The position numbers and the translations under genes were made by a program. Of a stretch of 64,000 nt of DNA, positions 8,475 through 16,049 are shown piece after piece; positions within the stretch are counted from its first letter, which is position 1, and the number at the start of each line of letters is the position of its first letter. Origin of the DNA: Halosimplex litoreum (GTDB taxonomy: Archaea > Halobacteriota > Halobacteria > Halobacteriales > Haloarculaceae); assembly GCF_016065055.1 (NCBI RefSeq), contig NZ_CP065856.1, positions 434,001-498,000 of the forward strand. The letters are read 5' to 3'. The notes under the pieces are model-generated. The model ran no database searches. It worked only from the letters and a program-made list of their open reading frames with translations, and had not been told where the DNA came from.

Positions 8475-10564
8475 GCCTCGGGCGGTCCTCCCAGCAACTC
8501 GGCGGGTCGAACACGGTCGGGGACACGTTCTACCCCCTCTACCAGGCGCTGTTCGACGAGGACGGCGACTTCGTCTCGGGCATCGAGGCCAAACTCGCCG
8601 AGGCTCGGATGGGCGACAACGTCGAGATGTACATCTCGCGGGCGCTGGCGGTCGGGACTCTCGCCGGACTGACCCTCTGGCTGCTCGGCATGCTCCTCGG
8701 GTTCCTCCTCGTTCAGTTGCTCGGCCTCGCCGAGGGACCGCTGCTCGGCTTGCGCATCCCCGAGGCCATCGAACCGGTCGTGCTGGCGTTGAAAGTGCCT
8801 GCGATCGTGTTCGTCTCCGGGATCGTCTTCGGCGCCGTCGGCTTCGGCATCGGCTTCGGCTCGCTGCTGTCGATCCCCTACTTCCGGTCGAACGCGCGCA
8901 AACGCGAGATCAACGTCCTCCTCTCCGATTCGGTCGCGTTCATGTACGCCCTCTCGGTGGGCGGGCTGAACCAGCTGGAGATCCTGCAGGCGATGGCACA
9001 GGCCGACGACACCTACGGCGAGGTGGCCAAAGAGTTCCAGTCGATCGTCCTCGAGACGGAGTACTTCGACACCGACTACCGGACCGCGATCCGCAACCAG
9101 TCCATCGAGACGCCCAGCGAGGAACTGAGCCAGTTCCTCACCGACATGCTGTCGATCGTCGACTCCGGCGGTGACATGACGTCGTTCCTCGAGGACCAGA
9201 AGGACAAGCAGATGCGGACGGCAAAGCAGGAACAGAAGAAGATGCTGGACACGCTGGAGCTGTTCGGCGAGATGTACATGACCCTCTCGCTGTTCCCGCT
9301 CCTGCTCATCATCATCACCGTCATCATGAGCATGATGTCCTCGGGGTCGCGCATGGACATGATGGTCGGCACCGTCTACGGGCTCATCCCGCTGACGGGC
9401 GTCGGGTTCCTCGTGCTCACCTCCACCGTGACCCAGGACTCCATCGGTGACGGCTACCTCCACCCCGACCGCGGCGCCGAGACCTACAACGAGGCCGACG
9501 ACGGACTGTTGAGCCTCGGCCTCGTCGAGGGGTACACAGGGACCTACGGCGTCTTCGACCGGGTCAAGAGCCGGGAGGGGACCTACCGCGCCACCCAGAT
9601 CCTCAAACAGCCACACATCTTCTTCCGCAACAACCCGCTGTACGTGCTGGGGATCACGATCCCGATCACGATCGCCTTCTTCGCCGTCGTGGTCATCTTC
9701 CACATGGCCCCGATGACGATCTCGGAGCTGGTGGTCCCCCAGGGCGGGGACGTGCCCGAGGGGCTCAACGACCCGAGCAAGCGCTGGGTGTACCCCGTCA
9801 TCACGGGGACGTTCATGTGGGTGTACGTCCCGATCTATCTGAACTTCCTCCCGCTGGCTATCTTCTACGAGTGGAACCTCCGGACCCGGCGCAGTGTCGT
9901 CGGCAACCTCTCGGAGAACCTCCGCAAGCTCGCCAGCGCGAACGACACCGGGATGACCCTGTTGGAGTCGATCCGGGTCGTCGCCGACACCTCCTCGGGG
10001 CGGATGGCCGACGAGCTGGAGACGATGCACGCCAAGGTCAACTACGGAACCAGCCTCAAGGACGCGCTCCGGGAGTTCAACAACCGCTATCACATCCCCC
10101 GGCTCGCCCGGACGGTCAAGCTCATCAGCGAGGCCCAGGAGGCCTCCAGCCAGATTCAGGACGTGCTCTCGACCGCCGCCCAGGCCTCCGAGAATCAGGA
10201 CGACATCGATCTGGAACGCAAGTCCCGCGCCCGGATGCAGATGGTCATCATCATCATGACCTACCTCACGCTGCTGGGCGTGATGGCGCTGCTGAAGGTC
10301 CGGTTCCTGACCGTCATGGCCGATCTCGCGACCCAGACGACCTCCAGCGGGTCCTCGGGCGGCGTCCCCGGTGGCAGCTTCAGCGGCGTCAACACGCAGA
10401 TCCTCTCGGTGCTGTTCTTCCACGCCGTCGTCCTCCAGGCGCTGCTGTCGTCGTTCATCGCCGGCTACATCCGCGACGTGAGCCTCCTGTCGGGCGTCAA
10501 GTTCGCCGTCGTCCTGCCGACGATCGCGCTGATCGTCTGGTACGTCGTCACGCTGATATCCTGA
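8471..10564 (+). CDS. pilC3: Type IV pilus membrane platform protein, PilC3-like
   Basis: A 697-residue polytopic membrane protein. It contains two T2SF/GspF-type cytoplasmic domains, one in each half (around residues 150-260 with ALSVGGLNQLEILQAMA, and 470-590 with LRKLASANDTGMTLLESI), separated by membrane segments near 60-95, 110-135, 275-330, 400-425 and 445-465, and followed by about three near the C-terminus. PilC/TadC platforms couple the PilB motor to pilin subunits in the membrane. The start overlaps the pilB stop (ATGA), so the two are translationally coupled. The duplicated T2SF architecture is usual for haloarchaeal PilC3. No prepilin peptidase lies nearby. Confidence 0.9.
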   Translation: MSLGRSSQQLGGSNTVGDTFYPLYQALFDEDGDFVSGIEAKLAEARMGDNVEMYISRALAVGTLAGLTLWLLGMLLGFLLVQLLGLAEGPLLGLRIPEAIEPVVLALKVPAIVFVSGIVFGAVGFGIGFGSLLSIPYFRSNARKREINVLLSDSVAFMYALSVGGLNQLEILQAMAQADDTYGEVAKEFQSIVLETEYFDTDYRTAIRNQSIETPSEELSQFLTDMLSIVDSGGDMTSFLEDQKDKQMRTAKQEQKKMLDTLELFGEMYMTLSLFPLLLIIITVIMSMMSSGSRMDMMVGTVYGLIPLTGVGFLVLTSTVTQDSIGDGYLHPDRGAETYNEADDGLLSLGLVEGYTGTYGVFDRVKSREGTYRATQILKQPHIFFRNNPLYVLGITIPITIAFFAVVVIFHMAPMTISELVVPQGGDVPEGLNDPSKRWVYPVITGTFMWVYVPIYLNFLPLAIFYEWNLRTRRSVVGNLSENLRKLASANDTGMTLLESIRVVADTSSGRMADELETMHAKVNYGTSLKDALREFNNRYHIPRLARTVKLISEAQEASSQIQDVLSTAAQASENQDDIDLERKSRARMQMVIIIMTYLTLLGVMALLKVRFLTVMADLATQTTSSGSSGGVPGGSFSGVNTQILSVLFFHAVVLQALLSSFIAGYIRDVSLLSGVKFAVVLPTIALIVWYVVTLIS

Positions 10565-10640
10565 TTCGGCCCGGTTTTCGATTCGGCCGCTCGGGGCGCC
10601 CGGTTCGTCCGTCTCTCTCGACGACCGTCGAAGCCGACGG

Positions 10641-11558
10641 TCAGTCGTCCGCGGTGGCGGTCGACTCGTCGAGTTCGTCGGTTGCCGTGGCGGTGGCGTC
10701 GGGCGTTCCAGGCTCGCCGGCGGTCGCGGTCCGTTCGGGCGTCGCGTCCGGGTCGACGGGGGTCGGGGTCGACCGTCGGGTGACGTTGCCGACCCAGTCG
10801 GGCGGGCTCACCGTCGACTCGCCGAGTCGGCTGTAGTCGTAGCGTATCGAGACGCGTGAGCTGTCGCCGTCGACGATGCGGTCGTACTCGGCCGCCAACG
10901 ACCGGACGAACCCCTCCTGAGTGACGTAGGCGGTGGCGCTGAAGTCGCTGATGGTCGCCTCGGCGGGCCCCAGCGCCCCCGGCGACGGGCCGCCGGCAGT
11001 GTAGAGCCGGTAGTAGGTTCGGTCGCGTCGGTCGACCGTCGACACCGCGACCGTCCGTCCGTCGAAGAACTGCCGGATCGACACGGTCGCGAAGACGTAG
11101 TCGGCGGCTCGCCCGGGGAGTTTGATCAGGTCGTACCGAGTCCGGTCGGCCTCGGCGACTCGTATGAATCCGCCGGTCTCGTTGACGTACAGCGAGACGT
11201 TCCGTCTGGGTTCTCCCTGGGCCTGCGAAATGGAGAACGTCTCGGGCCCGACGACGACTCGCCGGAGGAACCCCTCACCGGGCTCGTCGGAGTTCTCTCT
11301 GATCGACCACGTGTACGTTCGGTTCTCCAGATAGGCGGTGTGGGCGCTCGTGAGTGCCTCGGCGTCGATCGTCCCGTTGGCGCTCACACCCGGCGGTCGC
11401 TCGCCGCCGATCGTCGGCGCCGGCGTGGAGCTGTCGGTGACGGGCACGGGTGTCACGGTGTCCGTCGGCCCGGCTCCAGGCCTGTCGCCGCCGAACGAAA
11501 CCGCGCTACACCCGGCTACGAGGACGACGACCACGACGGCCACGAGACCCCAGCGCAT
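10641..11558 (-). CDS. Secreted lipoprotein of unknown function
   Basis: About 305 residues. The N-terminus MRWGLVAVVVVVLVAGC is a lipoprotein signal with lipobox VAGC, followed by a Ser/Thr/Pro-rich linker. The globular part contains repeated beta-rich segments (ALTSAHTAYLENRTYTWSIR, RTYYRLYTAGG, EGFVRSLAAEYDRI), which resemble a widespread haloarchaeal lipoprotein family (DUF7537 type, from memory). The C-terminal 50 residues are Thr/Ala/Pro-rich and probably lie at the cell surface. An in-frame ATG at 11585 would add nine residues; I prefer 11558 because the signal peptide then starts properly. It is convergent with pilC and may be surface-related, but there is no direct evidence of a pilus role. 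Confidence 0.75.
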   Translation of the reverse strand: MRWGLVAVVVVVLVAGCSAVSFGGDRPGAGPTDTVTPVPVTDSSTPAPTIGGERPPGVSANGTIDAEALTSAHTAYLENRTYTWSIRENSDEPGEGFLRRVVVGPETFSISQAQGEPRRNVSLYVNETGGFIRVAEADRTRYDLIKLPGRAADYVFATVSIRQFFDGRTVAVSTVDRRDRTYYRLYTAGGPSPGALGPAEATISDFSATAYVTQEGFVRSLAAEYDRIVDGDSSRVSIRYDYSRLGESTVSPPDWVGNVTRRSTPTPVDPDATPERTATAGEPGTPDATATATDELDESTATADD

Positions 11559-11645
11559 CACCTGCGCTACGGCCCTGTGACACAATACGCCTTCGACGGG
11601 AGATGCGAGGGGTAAAGCCGATCCGACGCCTACGACCGCCGAATC

Positions 11646-11894
11646 ATGGCCGACGACCTCGATTTGCGGGTGTACAGACGCGCGCCCGACCGCTACATGC
11701 TCTGGTCGACGCGGGTCTCGGACGCGCTGCTCGACGATGCGAGCCGCGAGGAACTCGTGGAGTGGTACCTGTACAAGCGACCGGACGGCGCGCGCGCCGA
11801 CATCGAGGCGCTCGTCGACGCCGCCGACGAGCGCGCCGCCACCGACGCCACCGAGACGTACGAGGAGTCGCCCGACTGGCTGTCCGGGAACTGA
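11646..11894 (+). CDS. Conserved-looking small acidic protein
   Basis: An 82-residue protein, acidic and without membrane segments or cysteines. The sequence LRVYRRAPDRYMLWSTRVS followed by a helix-rich half looks like a compact alpha/beta protein and has normal haloarchaeal codon and charge bias, so it is probably real. I do not recognise a characterised family. The next gene on the same strand is the pilin-like operon almost 600 bases away, so it is likely monocistronic. Confidence 0.55.
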   Translation: MADDLDLRVYRRAPDRYMLWSTRVSDALLDDASREELVEWYLYKRPDGARADIEALVDAADERAATDATETYEESPDWLSGN

Positions 11895-12004
11895 CCCCTC
11901 GTCACCGAGCGGGAGTCAGAGAACAGCGGCGCCGTGCTGGGCTGTTGCGGCCCGAGCGCTCGCGCGGCGCTGGCACGCGAGACGTTTTCTGCTGCTGTGG
12001 TAAC

Positions 12005-12095
12005 GGACTCGCGGGGACTTGAGCCCGGAGGCAGACGGTCGCACGCTTCGGTCGCGGATTTGCTCGCGACGCGAGAATCGTGGACTCGCCGGGAC
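12005..12095 (-). repeat. Partial copies of the tRNA-Ala 3' end (possible attachment-site scars)
   Basis: Downstream of tRNA-Ala, in tRNA orientation, are two further pieces resembling its 3' end. 12005-12029 reads like a diverged T-arm plus 3' acceptor strand (ending in CGCGAGTCC). 12080-12094 is an exact 15-base copy of the tRNA end (GTGGACTCGCCGGGA on the plus strand, again at 12172-12186). Repeated tRNA 3' ends are the usual trace of integrative elements that target tRNA genes. No integrase or cargo remains between the copies, so these are scars at best. Confidence 0.5.
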
Positions 12096-12172
12096 CGAGC
12101 GAACGCGAAGCGTTCGCGAGGGTCGGCGAACTCACGAACGACTGACGGAGCGAAGCGACGGAAGGAAGTGAG

Positions 12173-12244
12173 TGGACTCGCCGGGATTTGAACCCGGGGC
12201 CTTCCCCGTGCCAGGGGGATGATCTACCACTGATCTACGAGCCC
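12173..12244 (-). tRNA. tRNA-Ala (anticodon GGC)
   Basis: A 72-nucleotide cloverleaf on the minus strand. The acceptor strands GGGCTCG and CGAGTCC pair with a G3:U70 wobble, the universal alanine identity element, followed by discriminator A. The D-arm is GATCAGTGGTAGATC. The anticodon stem TCCCC/GGGGA encloses the loop CTGGCAC with anticodon GGC. The T-arm is CCGGGTTCAAATCCCGG. CCA is not encoded beyond the discriminator, as is usual in archaea. No intron is seen. Confidence 0.97.
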
Positions 12245-12270
12245 GCACGCAAATACCGGTAGCCGGGTCT

Positions 12271-12283
12271 GTTTCATAAACCC
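12271..12283 (-). promoter_or_regulatory. TATA box for tRNA-Ala
   Basis: On the minus strand GGGTTTATGAAAC is centred about 33 bases before the first nucleotide of the tRNA, a normal place for an archaeal tRNA promoter. It is the only A+T-rich patch upstream. Confidence 0.5.
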
Positions 12284-12376
12284 ATCGAAGCGTCGGAGCT
12301 CCGTCAGCGACTACCACGCGGATGGTGTCAACACACCGACGCCGCGAGTATCAAATCGTGTAACGACGGGCCAACG

Positions 12377-12385
12377 GCTATAACC
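12377..12385 (+). promoter_or_regulatory. TATA box for the pilin-like operon
   Basis: GCTATAACC at 12377-12385 is the best TATA match upstream of the five-gene operon. It would place transcription start near 12408 and leave about 70 bases of 5' leader before the first ATG at 12478. This is a motif call only. Confidence 0.4.
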
Positions 12386-12477
12386 GGGAGTCCCGTTGTC
12401 CGCGACAGACGCGGACGGGTCCGGGCGTCGTTCGGGGGACGACGGCGACGCCCGCGGCCACCGTCAGGGGCACGCGA

Positions 12478-13094
12478 TGTCAACATTCGGAGATAGCGAC
12501 AGGTCCGCGACACACGGCGCGGACGTACGGCGAGTCGAGCGTGACGAGCGACTGCGACGCCGCGAGCGGGGGCAGACGACGCTGGATTTCGCGCTCGGGA
12601 TGAGCATCTTCCTGCTATCGCTCGTCTTCGTGGTGGCGTTCGTCCCGGGGATGTTAGAGCCGTTCTCCGGGGGTGCCCAGTCGGAGACGCCGGCGGTCAA
12701 CCGCGTCGCCGACGACCTGACCCAGGGGACGCTCGGCAACGCGAGCGCGCCGTACGTGCTCGACGAGACCTGTACGGTCGAGCTGTTCACGGCGGGCGTG
12801 CCCGGGGAGTGTCGTTACGACGGCACGGAACTGTCCGACCGGGTCGGGGTCCTCGAACGGTCGCCGGTGAACGTGACGATCCGCGGCGATCTGGACGGGT
12901 CCGGCGCGGACGACATCCTCTGTTGGGACACCAGCGTCGTCGGGGGGCAACTGGCCGAACGGGGCGCGAGCGGGTGCGGGCCGTTGCTGACCGGTGGGTC
13001 CAACCCCGCGGGCAGCGGCGGGAAGACCGTCAGCGCGCAGCGGGTCGCGCTGCTCGACGGCCAGGACGTGACCGTCGAGGTGGTGATGTGGTGA
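12478..13094 (+). CDS. Pilin-like secreted protein, first gene of a five-gene operon
   Basis: 205 residues. A charged N-terminus (residues 1-33) ends in RRRERGQTTLDFALGMSIFLLSL, a type III signal-like arrangement: basic patch, short motif, then one hydrophobic helix, with the rest outside the cell. The exterior part is acidic with several N-x-S/T sequons and a few cysteines (DETCTVELF, PGECRY, ILCWD, SGCGPL) that could form disulfides. The RGQTTLDFA...FVPG signature matches a haloarchaeal family that I recall as DUF7287. It overlaps the next gene by four bases (GTGA). Its place downstream of pilB/pilC suggests an extracellular filament component or minor pilin, which is inference. Confidence 0.72.
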
Positions 13095-13738
13095 CGCCGC
13101 GTCGACCGCCGGGCGACGGCGGCGACCCGGGGCGGACGGACGCGGTGTCCGCCGACGCGCGCGGACAGGCCCACACGCTCGAAGGAGTGGTAGCGAGCCT
13201 GATACTGCTGTCGGCGGTGGTGTTCGCGCTGGAGATGACGGCGGTGACGCCGCTGTCGGCGAGCACGTCCAGCCAGCACATCGAGAACCAGCAGGAGGCG
13301 ACGGCGCGGGGCGTGCTCGCGTCGGCGGCGGAGACTGGCGCGCTGGAGCGGGCGGTGCTGTCGTGGAACGCGACGAGCGAGGAATTCTACGCCACGACCG
13401 ATCGGGGCTACTTCGCGTCGGCTCCGCCGAACCGCTTCGGTGAGCTGCTCGAACGGTCGTTCGATCGTAACGGCATCGCGTACAACGTTCGCCTGCAGTA
13501 CCAGGACGCCGACGGTACGCGCGACAGCCGGCGCTTCGTCTACCAGGGGCGTCCGAGCGACAACGCCGTCCAGGCGACGTGGTCGCTGGTGCTGTTCGAG
13601 AACGACCGAATACGCGACCGAGACGGGGATCCGACGGCGACGACTGTCGCCGACGAGTCGACGCTGTTCGCACCGCCGGCGTCGGACGGCGCGGTGTACA
13701 ACGTCGTCCGCGTGGAGGTGGTCGTGTGGCGGATCTGA
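13091..13738 (+). CDS. Pilin-like secreted protein, second gene of the operon
   Basis: 215 residues from a GTG overlapping the previous stop codon. After a polar 25-residue leader comes ARGQAHTLEGVVASLILLSAVVFALEMTAVTPL, one transmembrane helix with the QAHTLEG motif that I recall from the haloarchaeal family DUF7288. The external domain has YFASAPPNRFGELLERSF and a beta-rich end (VYNVVRVEVVVW). The conserved gene order with its neighbours suggests these single-helix proteins form one surface complex handled by the archaeal pilus or secretion pathway. No prepilin-peptidase cleavage site of the canonical A/G-x-x-F type is obvious, so processing is uncertain. Confidence 0.7.
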   Translation: MTPRRPPGDGGDPGRTDAVSADARGQAHTLEGVVASLILLSAVVFALEMTAVTPLSASTSSQHIENQQEATARGVLASAAETGALERAVLSWNATSEEFYATTDRGYFASAPPNRFGELLERSFDRNGIAYNVRLQYQDADGTRDSRRFVYQGRPSDNAVQATWSLVLFENDRIRDRDGDPTATTVADESTLFAPPASDGAVYNVVRVEVVVWRI

Positions 13739-14664
13739 ACGCCGGCGAGCGAGCGCGGGACGAAGACGGACACGCGACCGGTCGCTCCGGTCGCGGCCGC
13801 GGGCAGATAATCCTCGTCGGGGCGTTCGCGCTGGCGGTCGTGTTCGTCGCGCTGGCGCTGGTCATGAACGCGGCGATCTACACGGAGAACCTGGCGACTC
13901 GCAGCGAGTCCGCGGGGACTGCCGATGCCCACGTGTTCGAGCGCACGACGACGAAGGCCGCCGAGGAGGCGTTCCGCTACGCCCACGAGGTCAACGCCAG
14001 CGACCACGAGGGGCTCAGACGGAACGTCACGCAGGCGATGGACGCCTACCACAACGTGACTCGAACCCAGCAGGCGGCGGGCGGCCAACTCGTCGACGTG
14101 GCGGTCGTGCCGACGCCGCCGGCGGGGACGAACGTGACGGAGACGAACACCGTGTTCGAGAGTCCCGGAGGGACCGGTGACTGGACCGTGGCGAGCGGCG
14201 TGAGCGGCACCCGGTCGTTCCGACTCGACGTGGAGAACTGGCTGGGCGACTCGGACGACGAGCTGTGGGTCGTCGCCGGCGACGCCGACGACTGGTATCT
14301 CAACGTCTCCTACGACGGCAGCCTGTGGGAGGTCGGCGTCAACGACTCCGGGACGTACACGACCTGCGCGACGACGGCTGCCAGCGACGTGACGATCGAC
14401 GTCTCCGATGGAACGGTCGACGGCGACGAGTGTGCGGCGCTGACCCTCGGCGACGTGGGCGGGAGTTACGCCCTGAAGATACGGAACGGGTCGGTCGCCG
14501 ATGGAGATTACACGATGATCGCCGACGTGGAGCCGACGGCGGTCGCCGCGGGCGTCCCGACCGAGGAGGTGCTCTACGCGATGACGGTCGACCTGACCTA
14601 CCGGACGCCGGAACTGCGCTATCGGACGACGATCCGGGTCGCCCCGGGTGAGACCGGTGGGTGA
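13726..14664 (+). CDS. Pilin-like secreted protein, third gene of the operon
   Basis: 312 residues from a GTG at 13726, overlapping the preceding gene by 13 bases. The N-terminus has GRGQIILVGAFALAVVFVALALVMNAAIYTENLATR, a single membrane helix followed by the YTENLATR motif typical of the haloarchaeal family I recall as DUF7261. The large external part is Asn/Thr/Asp-rich with many N-x-S/T sequons and likely glycosylation, and contains one pair of cysteines (TTCATT, DECAALTL). The overlap argues for tight co-translation with its neighbours. Confidence 0.7.
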   Translation: MADLNAGERARDEDGHATGRSGRGRGQIILVGAFALAVVFVALALVMNAAIYTENLATRSESAGTADAHVFERTTTKAAEEAFRYAHEVNASDHEGLRRNVTQAMDAYHNVTRTQQAAGGQLVDVAVVPTPPAGTNVTETNTVFESPGGTGDWTVASGVSGTRSFRLDVENWLGDSDDELWVVAGDADDWYLNVSYDGSLWEVGVNDSGTYTTCATTAASDVTIDVSDGTVDGDECAALTLGDVGGSYALKIRNGSVADGDYTMIADVEPTAVAAGVPTEEVLYAMTVDLTYRTPELRYRTTIRVAPGETGG

Positions 14665-15184
14665 TCCGCCGCCGCGGCGTCGCAGTCGCGAGCGTCGCGC
14701 ATCGAGGGGCGCCAGTGGCGGGCAAAAGCGTAGCGTCGGTTTCGGCGGCCTGCGGGGCCAGTCCACCGCGCTGGACTACACACTCTCGCTCGCGGTGGCG
14801 TCGCTCGTCATCACCGGTCTCCTCGTCGCGGCGGGAGATTTCGTCACACACCAGCGTGAGGAAGTCGTCCGGACGGAGCTGGGCGTCGTCGGGGAGCAGT
14901 TGGCCGGCGAAGTCGACGCGGCCGACCGGCTGGTTCGGGCCAGCGACACCGAGTCGCTATCGCTGAACGCGTCGCTCCCAGAGACGGTCGCCGGAGCGAG
15001 CTACACGATCGCGGTCGACGATACGGCCACCGGAGAGTGGCTCAACCTCACCGCCCAGGACCCGGATATCACGGTCTCCGTCCGACTGGAGACGGAGACG
15101 CCCCTCGATCCCGATACCGTCGGTGGCGGACGGATTCGGGTGGTCTACGACCCGGTAGCGGAGCATCTGGAGGTGCGCGGATGA
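14648..15184 (+). CDS. Pilin-like secreted protein, fourth gene of the operon
   Basis: About 178 residues; the start is a GTG at 14648, with an alternative GTG at 14657. A basic 37-residue N-terminus precedes RGQSTALDYTLSLAVASLVITGLLVAAGDFV, one hydrophobic helix similar to the haloarchaeal family I recall as DUF7266. The external domain is short and beta-rich (ASYTIAVDDTATGEWLNLT, DITVSVRLETETPL), fitting a small pilin-like fold. It overlaps both flanking genes (17 bases upstream, 4 bases downstream). Confidence 0.68.
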   Translation: MRPVGDPPPRRRSRERRASRGASGGQKRSVGFGGLRGQSTALDYTLSLAVASLVITGLLVAAGDFVTHQREEVVRTELGVVGEQLAGEVDAADRLVRASDTESLSLNASLPETVAGASYTIAVDDTATGEWLNLTAQDPDITVSVRLETETPLDPDTVGGGRIRVVYDPVAEHLEVRG

Positions 15185-16017
15185 CGCGGCGTCGACCACC
15201 AGCGACCGTCGTTCGGGGGACCGAAGACCGCAGCAAGCCGGCTGGAGCAGTCGGTCGTGGGTCCGACCGACGGGGAGTCAGCGACCTGATCGGGTTCGTG
15301 CTGGTGTTCTCGCTGGTCGCGGCGGTCGTCGCGATCGTGTCCCTGGCGGGACTGGCCTCGCTGGAGGACGCACGCGACGCCCAGCAGACGGACAACGCAG
15401 AGCTTGCGATGGAGGTCCTCTCCGACAACGTGGCGGACATCACCGAGCGGGGCGCACCGAGTCGCGCGACCGAGATCAGTCTGTCGGACGCGTCGCTCAC
15501 GCTCGCCGACCCGATCCAGATCGAGGTCCGCGACCCGACCGGCCCGCCGGACGAGTCGTTCTTGACGACCCGGACGTTCAACGTCCGACCGATCGTCTAC
15601 GACGATGGAGGCACGGAGCTCGTGTACGTGATGGGAGCGATCTTCCGCGCCGAACGGCAGGGGGGAACGGTCGTGCAGCCGTGGTCGCCGGTCGTCAGCG
15701 CGGACCGGACGATGGTCCAGGTCGTCAACACGGGGTCGGCGACCGACGGGGTGCAGCTGATCGAGAGCTCGACGGTACTGGTGCGGACCAATAGCAACCA
15801 ACGCGTCGTCGCTGCAGAGGACGACACGAGCGCGTACGACGATATCTGGATCAACGTGACGTCCCCCCGACGCGACCTCTGGGAGCGGATGCTCGACGAT
15901 CACCCAGCGATGGACTGCTCGACGACCGGTCCCGAGACGGTCGAGTGCGAGGTCACCGTCGACCCGCGCGATCTCTACGTCGTCGAACACCGGATCGCGG
16001 TCGACTTCGAGCGGTGA
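15181..16017 (+). CDS. Pilin-like secreted protein, fifth gene of the operon
   Basis: 278 residues. DRRGVSDLIGFVLVFSLVAAVVAIVSLAGLA is the type IV pilin-like helix, followed by a helical stalk (LEDARDAQQTDNAELAMEVLSDNVADI) as in true pilins, then a beta-rich head. It resembles the haloarchaeal family I recall as DUF7289, also represented by the convergent gene at 16050-17441. It starts with an ATGA overlap and is the last gene of the operon. The RGVSxxxGFxLxF motif is the closest of the five to class III signal sequences recognised by archaeal prepilin peptidase, which is inference from the motif. Confidence 0.72.
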   Translation: MTRRRPPATVVRGTEDRSKPAGAVGRGSDRRGVSDLIGFVLVFSLVAAVVAIVSLAGLASLEDARDAQQTDNAELAMEVLSDNVADITERGAPSRATEISLSDASLTLADPIQIEVRDPTGPPDESFLTTRTFNVRPIVYDDGGTELVYVMGAIFRAERQGGTVVQPWSPVVSADRTMVQVVNTGSATDGVQLIESSTVLVRTNSNQRVVAAEDDTSAYDDIWINVTSPRRDLWERMLDDHPAMDCSTTGPETVECEVTVDPRDLYVVEHRIAVDFER

Positions 16018-16049
16018 GGCGCCAGCCGGGGGCGGATCGCGAGACTCGA

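Noticed and set aside
12005-12095. A second tRNA gene
   Set aside because: Only the 3' end is represented; no D-arm, anticodon arm or full acceptor pairing can be drawn.
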